DNA from: Phoebastria nigripes
Lineage: Eukaryota > Chordata > Aves > Procellariiformes > Diomedeidae
NCBI GenBank assembly: GCA_035582835.1
Contig: JAYKAV010003044.1
Location: 924,032-988,031, forward strand
Direction: 5' to 3'
Length of the DNA: 64,000 bases
Under the pieces are notes generated by a model. The model did not search any database. It saw nothing but the letters and a program-made list of their open reading frames with translations, and was not told the DNA's origin. The first letter of the stretch is position 1. Each line of letters opens with the position of its first letter. Made by a program: the position numbers and the translations under genes. Below, piece after piece: positions 21,206 through 36,200 of this stretch.

Positions 21206-24200
21206 GTGAGTAGAGGCCGCCGCCTGCGGGGGGTGTCGCGCGTAACCGGGGCCGCGGCCTGAGGAGACCGCTGGGCGAAGCGCCCGAGCGGCAGCGCGGG
21301 GCCCCTCGGCGCGGGCCGGGCGACCGCCAGGCTACGGCTTCTCCCCGCCGCGGCGGCCGCTGGAGCCAGCCCGGTGCGTGTGGTGCAGCGACGCCCGCCG
21401 GCCGCCTCCGCGCCGGGCCCCGGGGCAGGCCGCCTCCGAGCGGGGCAGCGGCCTGGCCTTCAGGCCTCCGGAGCCGGGCGCTGAAGGAGTAGCGACAGAT
21501 CCTGCAAAAACTTAACTCCGTGTGCGGGACGGCTGGCTTGCTAAGAGGCTTTTAGTCAACACGGGTCTTTATAACGGAGACCTGATTAGGGTTAATTAAA
21601 TGAAATAATAGTTATGAGGCAAAGAATAATTTTTTTTTAAAAGTAGCATTAGTTAACCAGCAGAGAGAGAATGAATGAGGATTCTTTCTATTAATATAAC
21701 CCCCCTTCCCTCCTGGTTTAACTATTTTTACTGTAGTTCACCGCAGAGCACAGTGCATATCAAGCCTTTCTGAAATTAAAAACCCTAATTGCGTCTGAAG
21801 CGTGCCAAGACAGCAGCAGCACAGCGTTTTGTCACGGTGTGGTAACAGTCGTGGTTCTTGAGCATGGTGTTGGTGCACCAACTCAGCTTTGGTTTTGTTC
21901 TTGTTCAGGCTTCGTGCGTGCAGTACCGTCTCTTGGTTCGGGATGTGAANACCCTCCAGATCCTCCAGCTGTACACTTGCCTGGATCAGATCCAGTATAT
22001 AGAATGGTCATCTGATTCTCTGTTCATACTATGTGCCATGTACAAGCGAGGGATTGTTCAGGTAAGGATAAAAGCAGGACAGAATATGTTTCCTATTGGG
22101 GATTTGTGTGTGGTGCGAGTGAGAGCTTCTTAATGGCAAGCACTAGTTCGATGCTTTTGCTAAATTAACTGGCATTGTTATTGATAACGCGTGGTTTGAG
22201 GATAACCCAGCATGCCATTATTTCTAAAACCATGACAAACATCTTAGTTTGAAAAAAAAAAAAAAACAGATTTAGAAAAAAAATATTTATCAAAATAAAT
22301 CAAAGCTGGAGATTATCTTACCAGTTTCTTAGTTCAGTAGGAAATAAATACATGCAAACTTGTTAAATGGACTAGAACTCTTTTTTTTAAGTGTTGGATG
22401 TTCAGAATATTTGTCACAGGGAAAAAAAAAAAAAAAACAAAAACACCTTAGTTTACAATTTGTATTAACACACAGAGGTGTGGGGCTTACTTTTGTAGTG
22501 GGATCCAGCGCCAGTCCTTCATGGCCACGGGCTGTCAGAGGTTTCCTGACCTCTCTGGTATGCGATGCAGGAACCTTTTCTCAGCTGTAGCGTATTCTCG
22601 TGAGCAGAGGTTTCGATGAGCTGTTCGTTTGGTGCAGTGTCTGTTTGGTTTCCTCTCTGACCTAGGTCTGGTCCTTGGAGCAGCCAGACTGGCACTGTAA
22701 GATAGACGAGGGGTCAGCAGGATTGGTGGCTTCATGCTGGAGTCCGGATGGTCGTCACATTCTCAATACAACAGAGTTCCATGTAAGCATGAAGTCATGA
22801 TTACTCTCGACGGTGTCAGATGTTACTGTCTGCCCTTTGCCTCTTAAAATAACCTAAAGCTCTTAAAGCTGTAGTGGTGGTAAAGAATGCAGATATAGTT
22901 CTCCTATATTCATATATGTAATCTAGGTTAATTCTGGTTTGGATGTTAGTTATTCTGCTAATGTTTTATCCTCTTGCCTCTGATGATAAGATAGAAAATG
23001 GACGCTTAGCTTTGAAGGTAAAATTATGTGTTTGAGAAAAGTGTAGGGATAACTGGTATTCATTGAAGCAATTTTAGAAATCAAATGTGTTGTAGCTCAG
23101 GGAAGGCTCAGGGCTTCTAGCAAAAAAAACCCAAACCATAAACATTTGAGAGTGGCTATGGAATTAAAAAAATATGGTCTTAGGTTTATTGGCCTATGAG
23201 ATGAGATTTAGATCCCGATCCTGGAAATACTTTCATAATTGTTTGATTTTACACATAGGAGTGAGAATGCTGTTGATAGAACCACTTGCAAAATTAAAAT
23301 TAAAATACCTGTAAGTGCTTATTGATTAAGAGCCATATTCTGGAATCCACACTAAGGTAGAACCCAAATCAGTTTGTGGATGCTGGGCACTGGGCTTGTT
23401 GGAAGGCATGTGGAAGTCTGACTGTCCACCTTTATAGCCTTTGGATTAGAGCTGACGATTCATGTTATTCAGTACAATGACGAATGGTCAGAAAATAGCT
23501 AAGAACTACATGCAAGACATTTTTCTCTTTGCTATATTTACTCTTTCAAAACTGTGGATGGATTTTAGATGACAGGTTATTGTGTCATAACCCTTGCTAG
23601 CACTGAATTCAAATGTTACACTGTAAGATTTTTCCTTTTTTCATGCAAATCCCAATGTAAATGGAATATAGATGGGGGACTTTGTTATCTGTGTGTGCGG
23701 ACTGGAGTTAGTGCAAATGCTGATGCTCTCAAGGGAACTGGTGGAGAAGCTTGCATACAGCTACAGTGTAGTTCCTGATGCACACATGGTGGAATTCTCC
23801 AGCAAGGATGTTTGGTGCTGGCAAGGATTTTTAGTGCTGACTGGGGTAGGGATTTTCTGGCTATAAAGCAGTCTTTTTCCATTTCCCTACCCCTTTAGAT
23901 AGTGGGTTATGAGGAGTGATGAATTTAGGCCTTAGTTTTCCCAGGAATGAATCACCCTGATGGCAATTAAAATAAACAAATGAGTCCAGAGTTTCAACCT
24001 AAAGTCAGTAAAGACATGCCTGCTAGTCAGGCAGAAGTGTTGTAGTCTGAGTAACCCATATGGAAGGCTGGTGCTATGTGCTACAAGTGAGTATCTCATG
24101 GCACGTGCGTGTGGGGGTGGACTAGCAAGTATTTATTGCCTCCCAACAGAACTTGGTTTGACCTTAGAGGATTTCATTAAGCCTTTGCCAAGTTGGCATC

Positions 24201-27200
24201 TGTGTTAGGATAAGTTTTCTTTCCAGCTGTAAACAGGTTGCTAAATTAGCTTTTGTCAGACAGCTGCCTGGGTGATGCCGATGTCTGAGTTGTGTTTACT
24301 CTCTCTATGCTAAATCCATAGTCTGGTGGGACAGACGTGAGTAGTGCTTGAGACAGAAACTGTCAGGATACTTAATATTGGTATATTATGTATGTTATCA
24401 AATTCAGCAATTGTTTGGAGGGCTTAGGGGTTCCCTGTCAACCAGTGCAGCTTGGCTTTGGTAGCCTGACACTTTCAAACAGCACCAGCTAATTACTCAT
24501 ACTTGTAATTCTTCAGGTCAACATGTGAGCTCCACTGTAAGCTCACAAATAACTTTCTTATTCCTAGAAATTTTTTAAAGGATATGGTTCTGCTAATTTA
24601 TTTCTAGCAATCCATACTTCCTAGTGCCTCAGAAAAATTACTCATCAGCTAACTTGCAGTCAAGTTCTTTTTTTGGTCAGCATTATAGTGAATAATGTTG
24701 TGGGTTTTTTGATGTGACTGGTGTGCAGTTCCTAACCTGAGATGAGTGCATCAGAATTCTGACACACGTTTCCAAAATCTATTTTGAATCTGTTCAGTCT
24801 TTTGAGATGGGCAGCAATGCTCTATATGCACTTAACATTAACATAATTCTGCAAATGCGATAATTTTATTGGAGATGAGTCTGTAATAATGTGCAGGTTT
24901 TTGGGTCCCAGAATTGTTACACAATGTGTAGTAATATTGAATGGTACAGGTACCTATCTAAATCTTTACACAGTTACTGCAATAAACAGCATGATATACA
25001 AGGCAATTAAATGGTACAGTCTTATCGGAGGAAGTATATAGAGACTCTATCCTTTCACTTGAGAGTGGATTGTTTTTCTCAATAATGGATTACTGGCAGA
25101 TGCAGAGGAATTTACTGTGCTTAATTACAAAAGTGCGTGAAGTACCTAGTTATGTGCCCCAAAATTTTGAAAGCATCTTTGTGCTGTATGTTTGCTTAAG
25201 TGTTATGTGTGGAGGGGTCATTCTATCAGCATCTAGGATGGAAGTCCTGTTGAGATGTAGAAAAGACGTAGGCTTGTTCCTTAAACTCTTGCTGTGCTGG
25301 ATTGAAGGATTTCCTTCTGTTGGGGACTGTCAGCGCTGCTATCCAGACTGGCAAACTGCAAGGTGAGATACAGACTTGCTAGGTTTTGCCAGGCAGAAAC
25401 TGGTTTTACTGGGCAGCTGGATATATTCAAAGGTACTTCCAAACTTGGAAGGCTTTTTTGTCTTCAGTTGTCTGCTTATATCTTACAGCTCCATGTGAGA
25501 AGTGGTCAGAATAGTTGCAACTTGATTTTTCATCACCTTGTTGTTTATACCAAGCTAGATAACAGTTCTGTTAGGAAAAGCAGGTGTGGGGGTTTTTTTG
25601 GGGGGGTGTGGGGGGGGGAGGGAGATGGAGGTGCTTTTTTCTCATTTGATTAATCAAGAGCAAATCTAAGTTAGTTGGAAAAACACCTTCTGAAAGCCTG
25701 CTATGCAAAGTCTATCTGGAATTTGAAAAAGTTGGAACACCATGTTAATTATATTGATTCATGCAGTGCACTGGAAAGCGGCTTGTTGTCCCATAGCTAT
25801 TGTTTATTAATTATTTTGTAGTGGGTGTTTCCTCTCCTGCTGAAATCCATCCCATTTTGTGAGGCAGTTCTGCACGTCTGCAGTGTGTAACACAGCAAGC
25901 TGATTGCTAGAAGATTCCACATTATCAGTTTGTCCTGTGGAAGGTGGCGTACCAGGTATCTCTCCTCTTACAGTGCCATCGTTCCACCTGAATTCATAGG
26001 CACATGTAGAGCTTAAACGAGAGCTGCAGGTAAAAGATATGGAGAAAGCAAATGGATCCTCTGCTTCCTCGTGACTTGTGTGTTTTGTGATAAATAGTTT
26101 GAAGATCAGCAGCATTGTTCTTGAGTGTTTCTTTTAAGAGCCATAGTTATAAACTACATATATTGTACTTTCTCTAGTTCCACGTTAGGTACTGAAGCAT
26201 TAAGGAGCTTCTTTTGAACTACAGCAGCAGGGGAAAAAAGTGTATGTTTCTGTGTATATTGGAGCTAATCCTTAGTAACTGTAAATGGCTACATTGGTTG
26301 AAAAATGCTTTCTGTCGAGGAATGTGCTCTGAATAATCTTCTGAAATCCGGTGCTGACAGACACTGCTATGTAAGGAGGCCTTGTGACCCAGTCAAGTCT
26401 GGGACAAAAGTTGACAGTCATTTGAGATGCAAGGTTGTTTAAAAGTGTGTTTTTATCTATTGAAAATCACCAGTCTTACACCTGCCTATAGCTGTCAACA
26501 TTGGGACGTAGTCCTGAACCCAGCACTGGAGACTGTTTATCACGTTACCATCTAAATACCTTTTATTTCTCAGCTGTTTTTAGGCTATTTTAAAAATGCT
26601 TCTGCTTTTGGTTTGTTTTTCCACTGCAAAACAACAGCTGAAAACTTCTCAGACACCATTATCATTAGCATTTGAGTTTGACAACTCCACTTAATCGAGT
26701 CATCTATGCTAAAGAGAAAGTACCCCTCAAAATGATCAGTGAAGAAGTACTTGCTGCAGACTTAATTGACTACGATTTATTCGCCTGCTGTAAAAGCAAC
26801 TGTCCCTTCCCCACAAAGTCTCTGAGAAAAGCAAATAAGAGCAATGCAGTTTATTGTAATTTTTGAAGTGTTTGGCTTTCTTTTTTTCGTCCTCTGTGCG
26901 TTTTATGTTTCTGTCTCATAATCATCTCTGCTAGCTGTGAAATAATCTTTCTTGGGCTAATTTATGTTGGCAGCTTGGGCAAGATTGTGGAATAATGTTT
27001 CAGTTCTAGTTGGGAATATGAAGGTTCTCCCTTTGTCACAATTTAATTGTACACATATTGTTAATCCATGTATGATAGATGTGAAGTCCATATGTTAAGC
27101 ACATAATGTAACTTTCTCAGTTTATAAAAGTGTTTAAGTGTACACAAATAGAACAACTGAAAAGAATCCTAATTTCGGGAATCAAAATGGTTTGCTTTTA

Positions 27201-30200
27201 CATGTTTCTAACACTAGGCCAAAACTTTCAGGTTATGTGTTGTGTGACTTGGGCAAGAGGTTGCAATGAAGTTACGGCAGCGCATATACGTGGTCTCTGA
27301 CTTGCAGTTGTGTGCTTCTCTTACTAGCTTGCAGCCTTTTCAGGAGAGAGATGCTGAAGTTGAATAGAGGATCTTACTAGTTGTTATGGGTGTGTTGTGA
27401 CTGATTTAGATCAAGTCTGAAGATGAAGTGCTTTGGTTATCCAAGGGTTGTAGGCATCCAGTATAGTAATAGGTCTTTGTTTTTGAAAGTGTATTTTTGT
27501 GGGGTTTTTTGTAGGCAGGGTGTAAACATCCCATGAGTGCGTGTGTTGGTTGTGTTCTGTAGTCTCTCCCCAGTACTGCAATGCCATTATGGCAATTTAT
27601 GCCGTACGTGCTAGAAATGATGTGTTGGGGAGGTATATGTAGGCACTACTCCAACAATATCAGTGTTTAATGTTACTGAAACTTTTGGTTTCAGTGAAGT
27701 GCACACTCAGCAGTTAAGCGCCACATGACAAGAATGAACAGGGAAACAATTATTAGTGTCTTCTCTGGGGAGTTACAAAATGACCCTTTTAGAGAAGGTT
27801 CTGTCTGAACAGCAAACAGAGGACTGCACCCAAGGATGAAGCAGAGATGGATGCAGAAAGACTTTTCAAAACACAGGTGTCCTTGCCTTTTCTCTTCTGC
27901 TGTGGAGTCTCGGGCAAGGCAGAGGTGACAGTAAGAGCTCTGCACGTGATGTGCTGTTTCTTACCTCTAGAGATTTTCCTCTTACGATGTACTTGAGCTT
28001 CATGTGCGCAGTAAGGTTTTGCCTTGTTCTGAGGCCCTGAGCCAGCCAATAATGTGGTCCAGGATAGAAGTGTGTTTGATGTACAGCAGGCCAGGTGAGT
28101 TGATTGTGAGGCCAAGTAGCAGCACAAATGTAAACTTGGATGCCTTTGTCAGGAAAAATTACAATCCAGACCTCAGCATTCAAAGCTTGCAGCTGCTAAG
28201 CTTGTATTAAGTGGCTGTAGAATGCATGTTGTGTATGCTGTGTGTTTTGGTCAAGGGAGGAACAGCAGCAAGTACATTTAACGCTGCAATTAATAGGAGC
28301 AAGCAACATATCACTATTGCAGTTGCTATAGAAGAATGTGAGTAGGCATTGTGTTGGTATTTTTAAAGTAAATCTTGCATGAGGAGCAGACTAACNACGC
28401 TGTATTTTTGTATGTCCGGAAGTGAGCAGTTGCAGTGATAAAACTTGATTAATGTTGTTCATCCAGTGGATTCCTCTCGGACTTGCTAAACTTAAAGCTG
28501 GTACTATAGATGTCTAGTTGTAATTTCATACCTGTAAAATAAAGGAAGAGAATAATAAACACTGTATTAAATAGTGGTCCAATACCTTTTTTAACTTTGG
28601 ATAGAAGCGGACTGGAATCCGATCTGGTTGTGCTTTCCTGTAATAAATCAAAAAAAAAAAAAAAATTTTGATTTCTGTGTTGTCTCTTCAAATCTCAAAG
28701 TTTTCTTCTGTATATAAAAAGCAGTAGGAAGAATGGCTAATGCTGCTCTTTTGCTTTGGGACTCCACATATCTCTGGAGGGAGGCAGCATTTATTAGGAT
28801 TCTGTAACTTGGCTTGAACACCATATCAATTACTTGAATCGTGCTTTCTATCAAAAACGATAATGTCGGCAATGAAAAAAACCCTCCAAGTTCTGTTGCA
28901 ATGCACAGTCTATAGCATTGCCACGTAGAACAGATACGTAGGATGCTACCTTGGAGTCCTTTGTCACCATGGAACGGTACCAATTACTTCAGGAAAATGT
29001 GTATTGAGGACAAACATGCAAAAAAGTGTAGCAGAAACTTCCTCCCAAGACTGCTGGTGATGCTGATGGCCTGCGTCTGATGCAGGAGGATGATGAGATG
29101 GTAGACAGTACTGAGGTTTTACTTATATAATGAATCAGAACTAATTTTGTTGTTCAGTAGTTCTGGGAAAAGTAGCTTTATGANCGTGGTGCTTTATTGG
29201 AAAATAGTTTTACCTGCATCTCTTCTAGAATCTCTTACCTTGGTGCAATAAAATGTAGGAAAACACAAGAAAAAAATTACACTGGAAACATTCCTCGCTC
29301 CAGATATAAATGCAAAGGTTCACATGACATACTGATTAATGCACATATGTCTGGTGTGGCTGCCGTTGCTAAGGGAGAGTAAGTATTTGTTTTTAATTGA
29401 ATAATCTGCAGATGGCAACGCAGAGCTTCCAGAATGTAGGCTGTGACCTTGAAGAGCTGTGGAGAGGCTTGTTTTGCAGCTGACTGCCTTCTCTGCAGTT
29501 TTTGTGTTTTATGGATGCACAAGCCTCCAGAAATACCCCAAANGAGATGTTTAATGCCTTGCTTTGCATACCATATTTTGGTTCTTTTCTAATTCTTTCA
29601 GTAATTATGTAATGTTGCCTTCTTGTGGGTGGCTGAGGAGGGAAGAGCAAAATGCAAATTAGCTGTCAAAGCTTAGTGTGTCTAAAAGTTGAAAAATACA
29701 GCCAAATTTTCATACTTAGTAGCCTTGTCCCAAGAGATACAACGTTCTTAAGCCGCTATAACGTCTCATCCATTCATAAATGCAAGAAACTTCTCATCTC
29801 TCTTCCAGAGTCTGTGATGCAACTGTTATTCCAACTGAAAAGTGTCTATGTACGATATACTGGCATCATGTAGCTAGATTCATGCTAATATCAGTAACTT
29901 TAATGTTAATGAAGAGCTTTTCTCCATATTGGTGTTGTGCATCTCATACCCCTCTAGAGTACTCAGTGTGCCTGTAATGTTAATTTGGAATAAGTAACCT
30001 TGCTAACTGAAGGCAGTTGGGAGATAATTTCTTGCAGTTACTTCTGAGGCTTTGTGTTTGAGCTACGTAGAATAACTGCAAAGTTTAATTAACCACAGAA
30101 GGTATATTGATCTACTTTGTGTTCTTGAATTAGGTTTATGGGTTTCTATTTACTTTTTATCTACAAAAATAAACAAATACTTCCTTGTCTCTTTCTCTTT

Positions 30201-33200
30201 GTGACAGCTGCGGATAACTGTGTGGTCCTTGTGTACAAAATCTGTGTCTTACATCAAGTATCCCAAAGCTTGTCAGCAGGGTAAGTGTCACAAATCTAAC
30301 ACCAGAATGGTATTTCTTAATATGGCAGAAAGGGGAAAATGAATTTGATGTGTAATGATGAAACACGTGTTTCAGAACAGGCTCTGGCACCCTCCCTGCT
30401 GGAGGGGTTAGCTTGCCCTCAGGCATGCAGGTCTCGGAGATCAGTACCTGTGTGCCACCTGCTGCAAGCGCACTAAGGCGTGCTCTGGGGTTGTCATGTT
30501 CTCGCTGTGAATGAAGGATTACGTCTGATCTACGTGCCTGTTCTTCAGATACGCATCTTTCTGTTGTGTTCGCCTCTGAAGGGTCCTTTAAGACATTAAA
30601 TTAAGCTGGATGCATTGGTGATGAAAAACACTAATCCAAAGTGGCTTTTGTCGTCATCTACACATGAAAAGATTTGAAAGGGAAGCTCATGTCAGGACTG
30701 TCTAGCCACACGGCTGTGGTTAGCAGTTTCCTGCCTGAGGCTTGTATATAGTAATATCCCATATATGACAAAGACAATTATGTATTACATAAAAACAAGA
30801 GCGGATGGGGACCAATACCTGGAAGTCGGTGGAGTACCAATGGCTGCATAACTAATTCATTTAGCTAGACTAAATGAACTGTTTATGTGAAATCTGTGGT
30901 TTTTATATAAGAACTGCGTGTCAGTAATCAAATGTGGTTTTTTTGAAGCATGCTGAAGTTCTGCAATAGCTGTGAAGCTGCATCCTTAGAAATAGTATAT
31001 TCAAAGTTTAGGAGTTGCCAACACAAGTAAGTCAGTAAAACTGTGCATTGCCTTGTTTAATGTGATGTTCTGTGAAGATATTTTTCTTTCTCTTTTTACT
31101 TCTCCTTGGAATTGGGAGTAACTGCTTTTCATTGAAGAATCATCAGCTATTCTGTCTTGTTTTCTCTCTCCCTCTTTGTTTTTTTAATTAACTTTGTCTT
31201 ATTGGCAGGGATAGCTTTCACTAAGGATGGCCGCTACATGGCAGTAGCAGAAAGACGTGACTGCAAGGACTTCATTAGCATCTTTGTATGCAGTGACTGG
31301 CAGCTACTGAGGGTAAGATGTGTCCTTGCCTTCCACTGCTTCTGCATAGACTACAAGCATATGTTGCACACTGCTTTAGACTCGGTCACTTTGGTAGTCT
31401 GGTTTTAGCCTTGCCAATGCATTTTCTATCCAGCATCTGACTCCTTCATTGGCCTGCAGGCATACTTCCATAGCAGTATTCTGTTCAGGAGGCCAATATA
31501 TACTATATGTGTGTAAAGAATTTCTGATGGAATGCAAAAGTTCACCTTTTTAATTCTTGCATGAGCTTATTTACAATAAACTATGCTACATTAATAATAA
31601 TGAAAGTATCAAATTGATAAAGTGATCATCTGGAATGTAATAATATAAATTGTCATATTTTCTGTTTCACAATGAGACTAGTCTGTGAAGGATGCACACT
31701 AGCATGTCTTAGAGGACCGGATGGGTCTGAGAAATTAAAACCCATTAAGAATTAGCCTGTACATAGTGTCACCTCTGGTTCAGGAATTCTAAGTCTCATT
31801 AGAAGCTGATAGCAAAACTTGGGAAATACCGCTAAATGCTTATCATGTTCCCAAGTTCTTCCCTCATGATCCTGTACCGGTCTTTCTGAGGCAAGGAATT
31901 AGACTAGCTAAATTTCTTGATTGATTCAGTGTAACTACTTTTATTTTCTTATGAAATGCTGTTCATCTTAAGGTATAGAAACTTTTTGCCTTTTCTGTAA
32001 AGGGAAACTAAAGAAACAGTGAATGCAGCATACTATTACAGAAGAAAATATTTCTGTTTCTACACTAGCATACAAAAGGCTCTTTTGCATTTGTGGTAGC
32101 ACTTAAAAGGATAAAACTGAGGACTATGTTAGGTCAGATGCAACAGTATTTGTTAGTATATTTCAAATTGTTTTGTTTTTTTTTCTTTTGGGGGCAGCAT
32201 TTTGACACTGAAACGCAAGATCTGTTTGGGATTGAATGGGCTCCTAATGGCTGTGTTCTGGCAGTGTGGGATACATGTCTGGAGGTATGAGGAAAAAGCA
32301 GATTATTTTCTTGGAGAGATCAAGTTCGTTTGTAGCCGCCATGTATAAAGCAGTAACTAAAATAACTAGTGTTATAGGTTTTTTTTTCTCTCTTAAACAT
32401 AACAAAAGCTGAACTCAAACCATTTTACATATTATACTTGTATTGGTAATGGACGTCCTTACAAGTGTATGTCAAACTGTTCTGTAAATCTTTAATGACA
32501 GCAAATTATCTTACTAGCTTTCTTTCTAATTTATCTTGGAAAAAAAAATTTGATTGTAAACCTTGCAGAAGCCACGATTGAAATAATAATGAAAGAATTC
32601 TTCTGTAAGACTCTTCTACCATTTTACTTTACATTGCCCTGCACAGTAATTTTACAGTTAAGTAAAAGTACTCATCCAAAAAGTTAGCAAGGAATATGTA
32701 AATTGCTATCCTTTCAGCTCTGAGTAGGTGAACTTCTAGGTGTAGAAAAGTGTCCTCCTGTGGCCATAAAGTTATGGGCAGCATGATCAAAACAAATAGC
32801 CCTGGGAATGGGCAGAGTTGTAAAATCCCTGATCAGATGGCTTGCAGATGCTGAAGGAGCATGAGAGTCTTCCATAATGGCATCTGCTGCTGATGTTGTT
32901 GAAGAGTGTTGGGCTGGATGGGCAATTGTTCAGGCCCAGTGGGGCATTTGTGCTCTTGGGGACAGGGTGGACATNTTCTGTGAGTGCCAAAAGAGCCAAA
33001 CTGGAAGCCTAGAGCCTCTTGTCTCAAGTCACAGATAAGAGACCATGCCCTTTGTATTTAATGTGCTGCATTTTAAGCAGGGAGAGTTTGGAAGGAATGG
33101 TTTTGCCTGTCTATGGCTTTTAACAATATTGTTAGTCTTTAGAATTAATCTATTTCTGTTACAGTATAAGATATTGCTGTACTCCCTTGATGGCAGACTG

Positions 33201-36200
33201 CTGTCCACATATCGGGCTTATGAATGGTCCCTAGGCATAAAATCAATCGCCTGGAGTCCCAGCAGTCAATTTTTGGCAATTGGCAGCTATGATGAAAAGG
33301 TAAGAAACAGGTTTATTTTCTCTCTCTTATCTAAACCATTTGTAGAGCTGTGTCATAACAGTTTTGTCTTGCAATGCTTTCTTGAATTAGGTGCGTATCT
33401 TGAACCATGTAACCTGGAAGAAGATCACAGAGTTTGAGCATCCAGCAACCGTTGCTAACACCAAGACTGTAAGTATGGATCCAAAATCCATTGAATCATT
33501 AGCAGCGCTTTGCTGCTGCTATTTGTATCTGAAAGATGCTAGTAAATACATGTCATTCTGGAGACCTTGCTTTTTTCCCCTCCTAATGTGTAAATAGGGC
33601 TTGGGAAATTTCATGAAAATTTGGGGATGTAAGAAAAAGAGAGGAATCCTTTTGAAGTTCGATGGAATACACACATATGATCATCTCAGATTTAGCACTA
33701 ATAGATTCTCAGATGAATTCTGTCATATGCCAGTGTATTTTGATGTATATGGTGATTGCATTACAGATTTGGGTATGGAGATGATGGCAAACTGGGAAAC
33801 TTAATAGGAGAGATTTGTCTCAGTTTTATACAATTCGTGACTTTAAACGGCATTGGAACTGGATTGTGATCAGATTTACATCTTGTATGTACAAGCTCAT
33901 CCAGCTCACCTAAAGAGCATTTCCTGTAAACATCTGTCATCATTTATTTTTATCCTTGCATACGTACATATGCAAGGCCCAACAGATTCTGGGTAGTTGG
34001 CAGCAGGCGGAGAGCTGTAGCTTTTGTTTCAAAAATCACAAGCTGTTCTCATCCGTCAAGGTAAAAAGAACTCATAGTGTAATAGTGCTGCATGCCACTG
34101 CAGAGGAAGGACTAGTCTTGTGTCTGGACAGATATCCTGTAAGAGTTTACATGTGTAGACTGTAAGTCTGCAATATTCACGTGACTGTGTTGATGCCTCT
34201 TAACCAGAAGCAAGGCATGATCCATTAAATGCACCTCAGCAAAACTTCTCATGACTGAAAAATGCCCTTGCTTCCAGATAGGTGTAAAATATGTAATGGA
34301 AAACAAATGGAAATAGCTCTGTTAATCTCTACTACACAGACAGGAATTGCAGTTGGTGCATTTTATCCTAGTGCTTGTGTTTGGGAATAATATGTTGTAG
34401 GCACACTATTAAAATATTTTTGCTATTTCCTTCTGCAATGTTGCACTTTGTTTGCATTTATTTATGATAGTATCCGATTAAAGATTCTTTGTTGCAAAAA
34501 TGAAATCTATGTCCCCATTGTAATGAAGATGATTTATTGTACTGCCAGATTTAGCTCTCAGGAATAATGAACGAGGTGTACTCTGGCAGACTCATTCTTC
34601 ATAGACTTCAAGGTTCGTTTATTTGTCACAGGAGTGTTTTTCTGATCATGGTTCCAAATAGCAAATGATTCACTGAGAATGCTGGATTCGGTATTTGCCT
34701 ACTGAAGCCCTTTCCTCCATTGATGAACTAGNGGATGCTGAGATATAATTAATACACGTGAAGATGAGTTAGTGGGATGTGGATGATTTGGTAAAAGCCG
34801 ATGTTCAAATTCTCCGAGGCCCTTCTGTAGAACTGTCACTTGTTTCTTTGTAGATTGTGTATAAAGAAGTGGAGAAATCCCCATCTGAAACAGAGAGACT
34901 TTCTTTCCCTCCAACAAGAGCATTGGCTAGTTCTCTCTTCAGCACACAAAGTAAATGTAAGCCAAAGTTTACTAAAATGAGACACTTGAGTTTGCCATGT
35001 GAAGTCTTTCTATAAATAAACATTATAGGCGAACTCTGCCTCTTTGATATTGAAATGGATCCTCTGGATGCTCTGCTCGAGGCTCCCAACTTAACCGAAG
35101 AGCTCCAAGGGCAGTAAGCACCCTGCTAGAGGGCATGCTGTCTGCATGGTGGTTTGAAGGCAGGTTAAAGACTAGCAGGATATTGTAGAAAAGAACTGTA
35201 ATTGCTTGGGCGTAGAAATAGCAGCCAGATCTCAGTCTTGGAGTTGCTTGCAAAAGTTGCCTTAACATTGTGTGGATTTTTTTCTGATTTGTTCAATCTA
35301 TGCAATGTTATTTCATGACTTAGTTTAACTGTTGCAGATAATTGCTAGAATCAGATGAACTATTGCAATTAAGAATCTTATCATAGTGTGTAATTTAAAA
35401 AAAAAAAAAAAATCAGAAGGTGTTACAGTCTTGCTGTCTGTTTTAGGATAGTAATTAATCCCTTAGGTATGAGGTTATGTAAAAAAGCAGAGCATGAAAA
35501 AGGCCATTTGGCTTTTGTCTAAGAAGCTGTAGTTATAGCAATGCTTTAAACTTGCCTCCAGACAACAGGCTTTGAAATATTAAAAAGATGGCAGACAATG
35601 TATGATTTAGTATTTTTTCTTTTTTTTTTTTTTTTTTTTTTACTTTCTTGTTGTTTGTGGTACTGTAAATCACTTTTGTTTTGCATTGGTGTGTGTTTGA
35701 AATACTAGTTAAAAGGTAGCGGAAAATTTGATCTCTCCTTTTTTTTCATAGTTTAATCTCAGACTTGCCTGGATTTCCAGCCTTTCTTTTTTTGTAGAAG
35801 GGCAAGAATAGTAAGCTGTTTATATGAAGATGAATATCTTAAAACAATTGAAGTTTTTGATTGGAACATCTTGGAGAAGAGTAAAATACGGTCCTATCAC
35901 TTCAGAGATGAGGGGTTTTTTAAAAGTTGGAATTTAAATATTTTGTCCATTCAGGCTTGCTTAGTAAAGTACTTCTATTTCAAATTCCAGATGACGTTTC
36001 CCAGGTGCCAGTTTCTTTACAGTATATCAAACCAGTTGCTGACAGGGCAAATCCCAAAATGGGAATTGGGTTGTTGGCATTCAGTTCCGATAACTGTTTC
36101 CTGGCAACCAAAAATGGTAAGTTCCTACAGCCCTGTATTAAAGGGGAAACCTACTCGTTGTGTGTGGTGTGCTTTCATAAAAGAAACGAGGACGACAATT

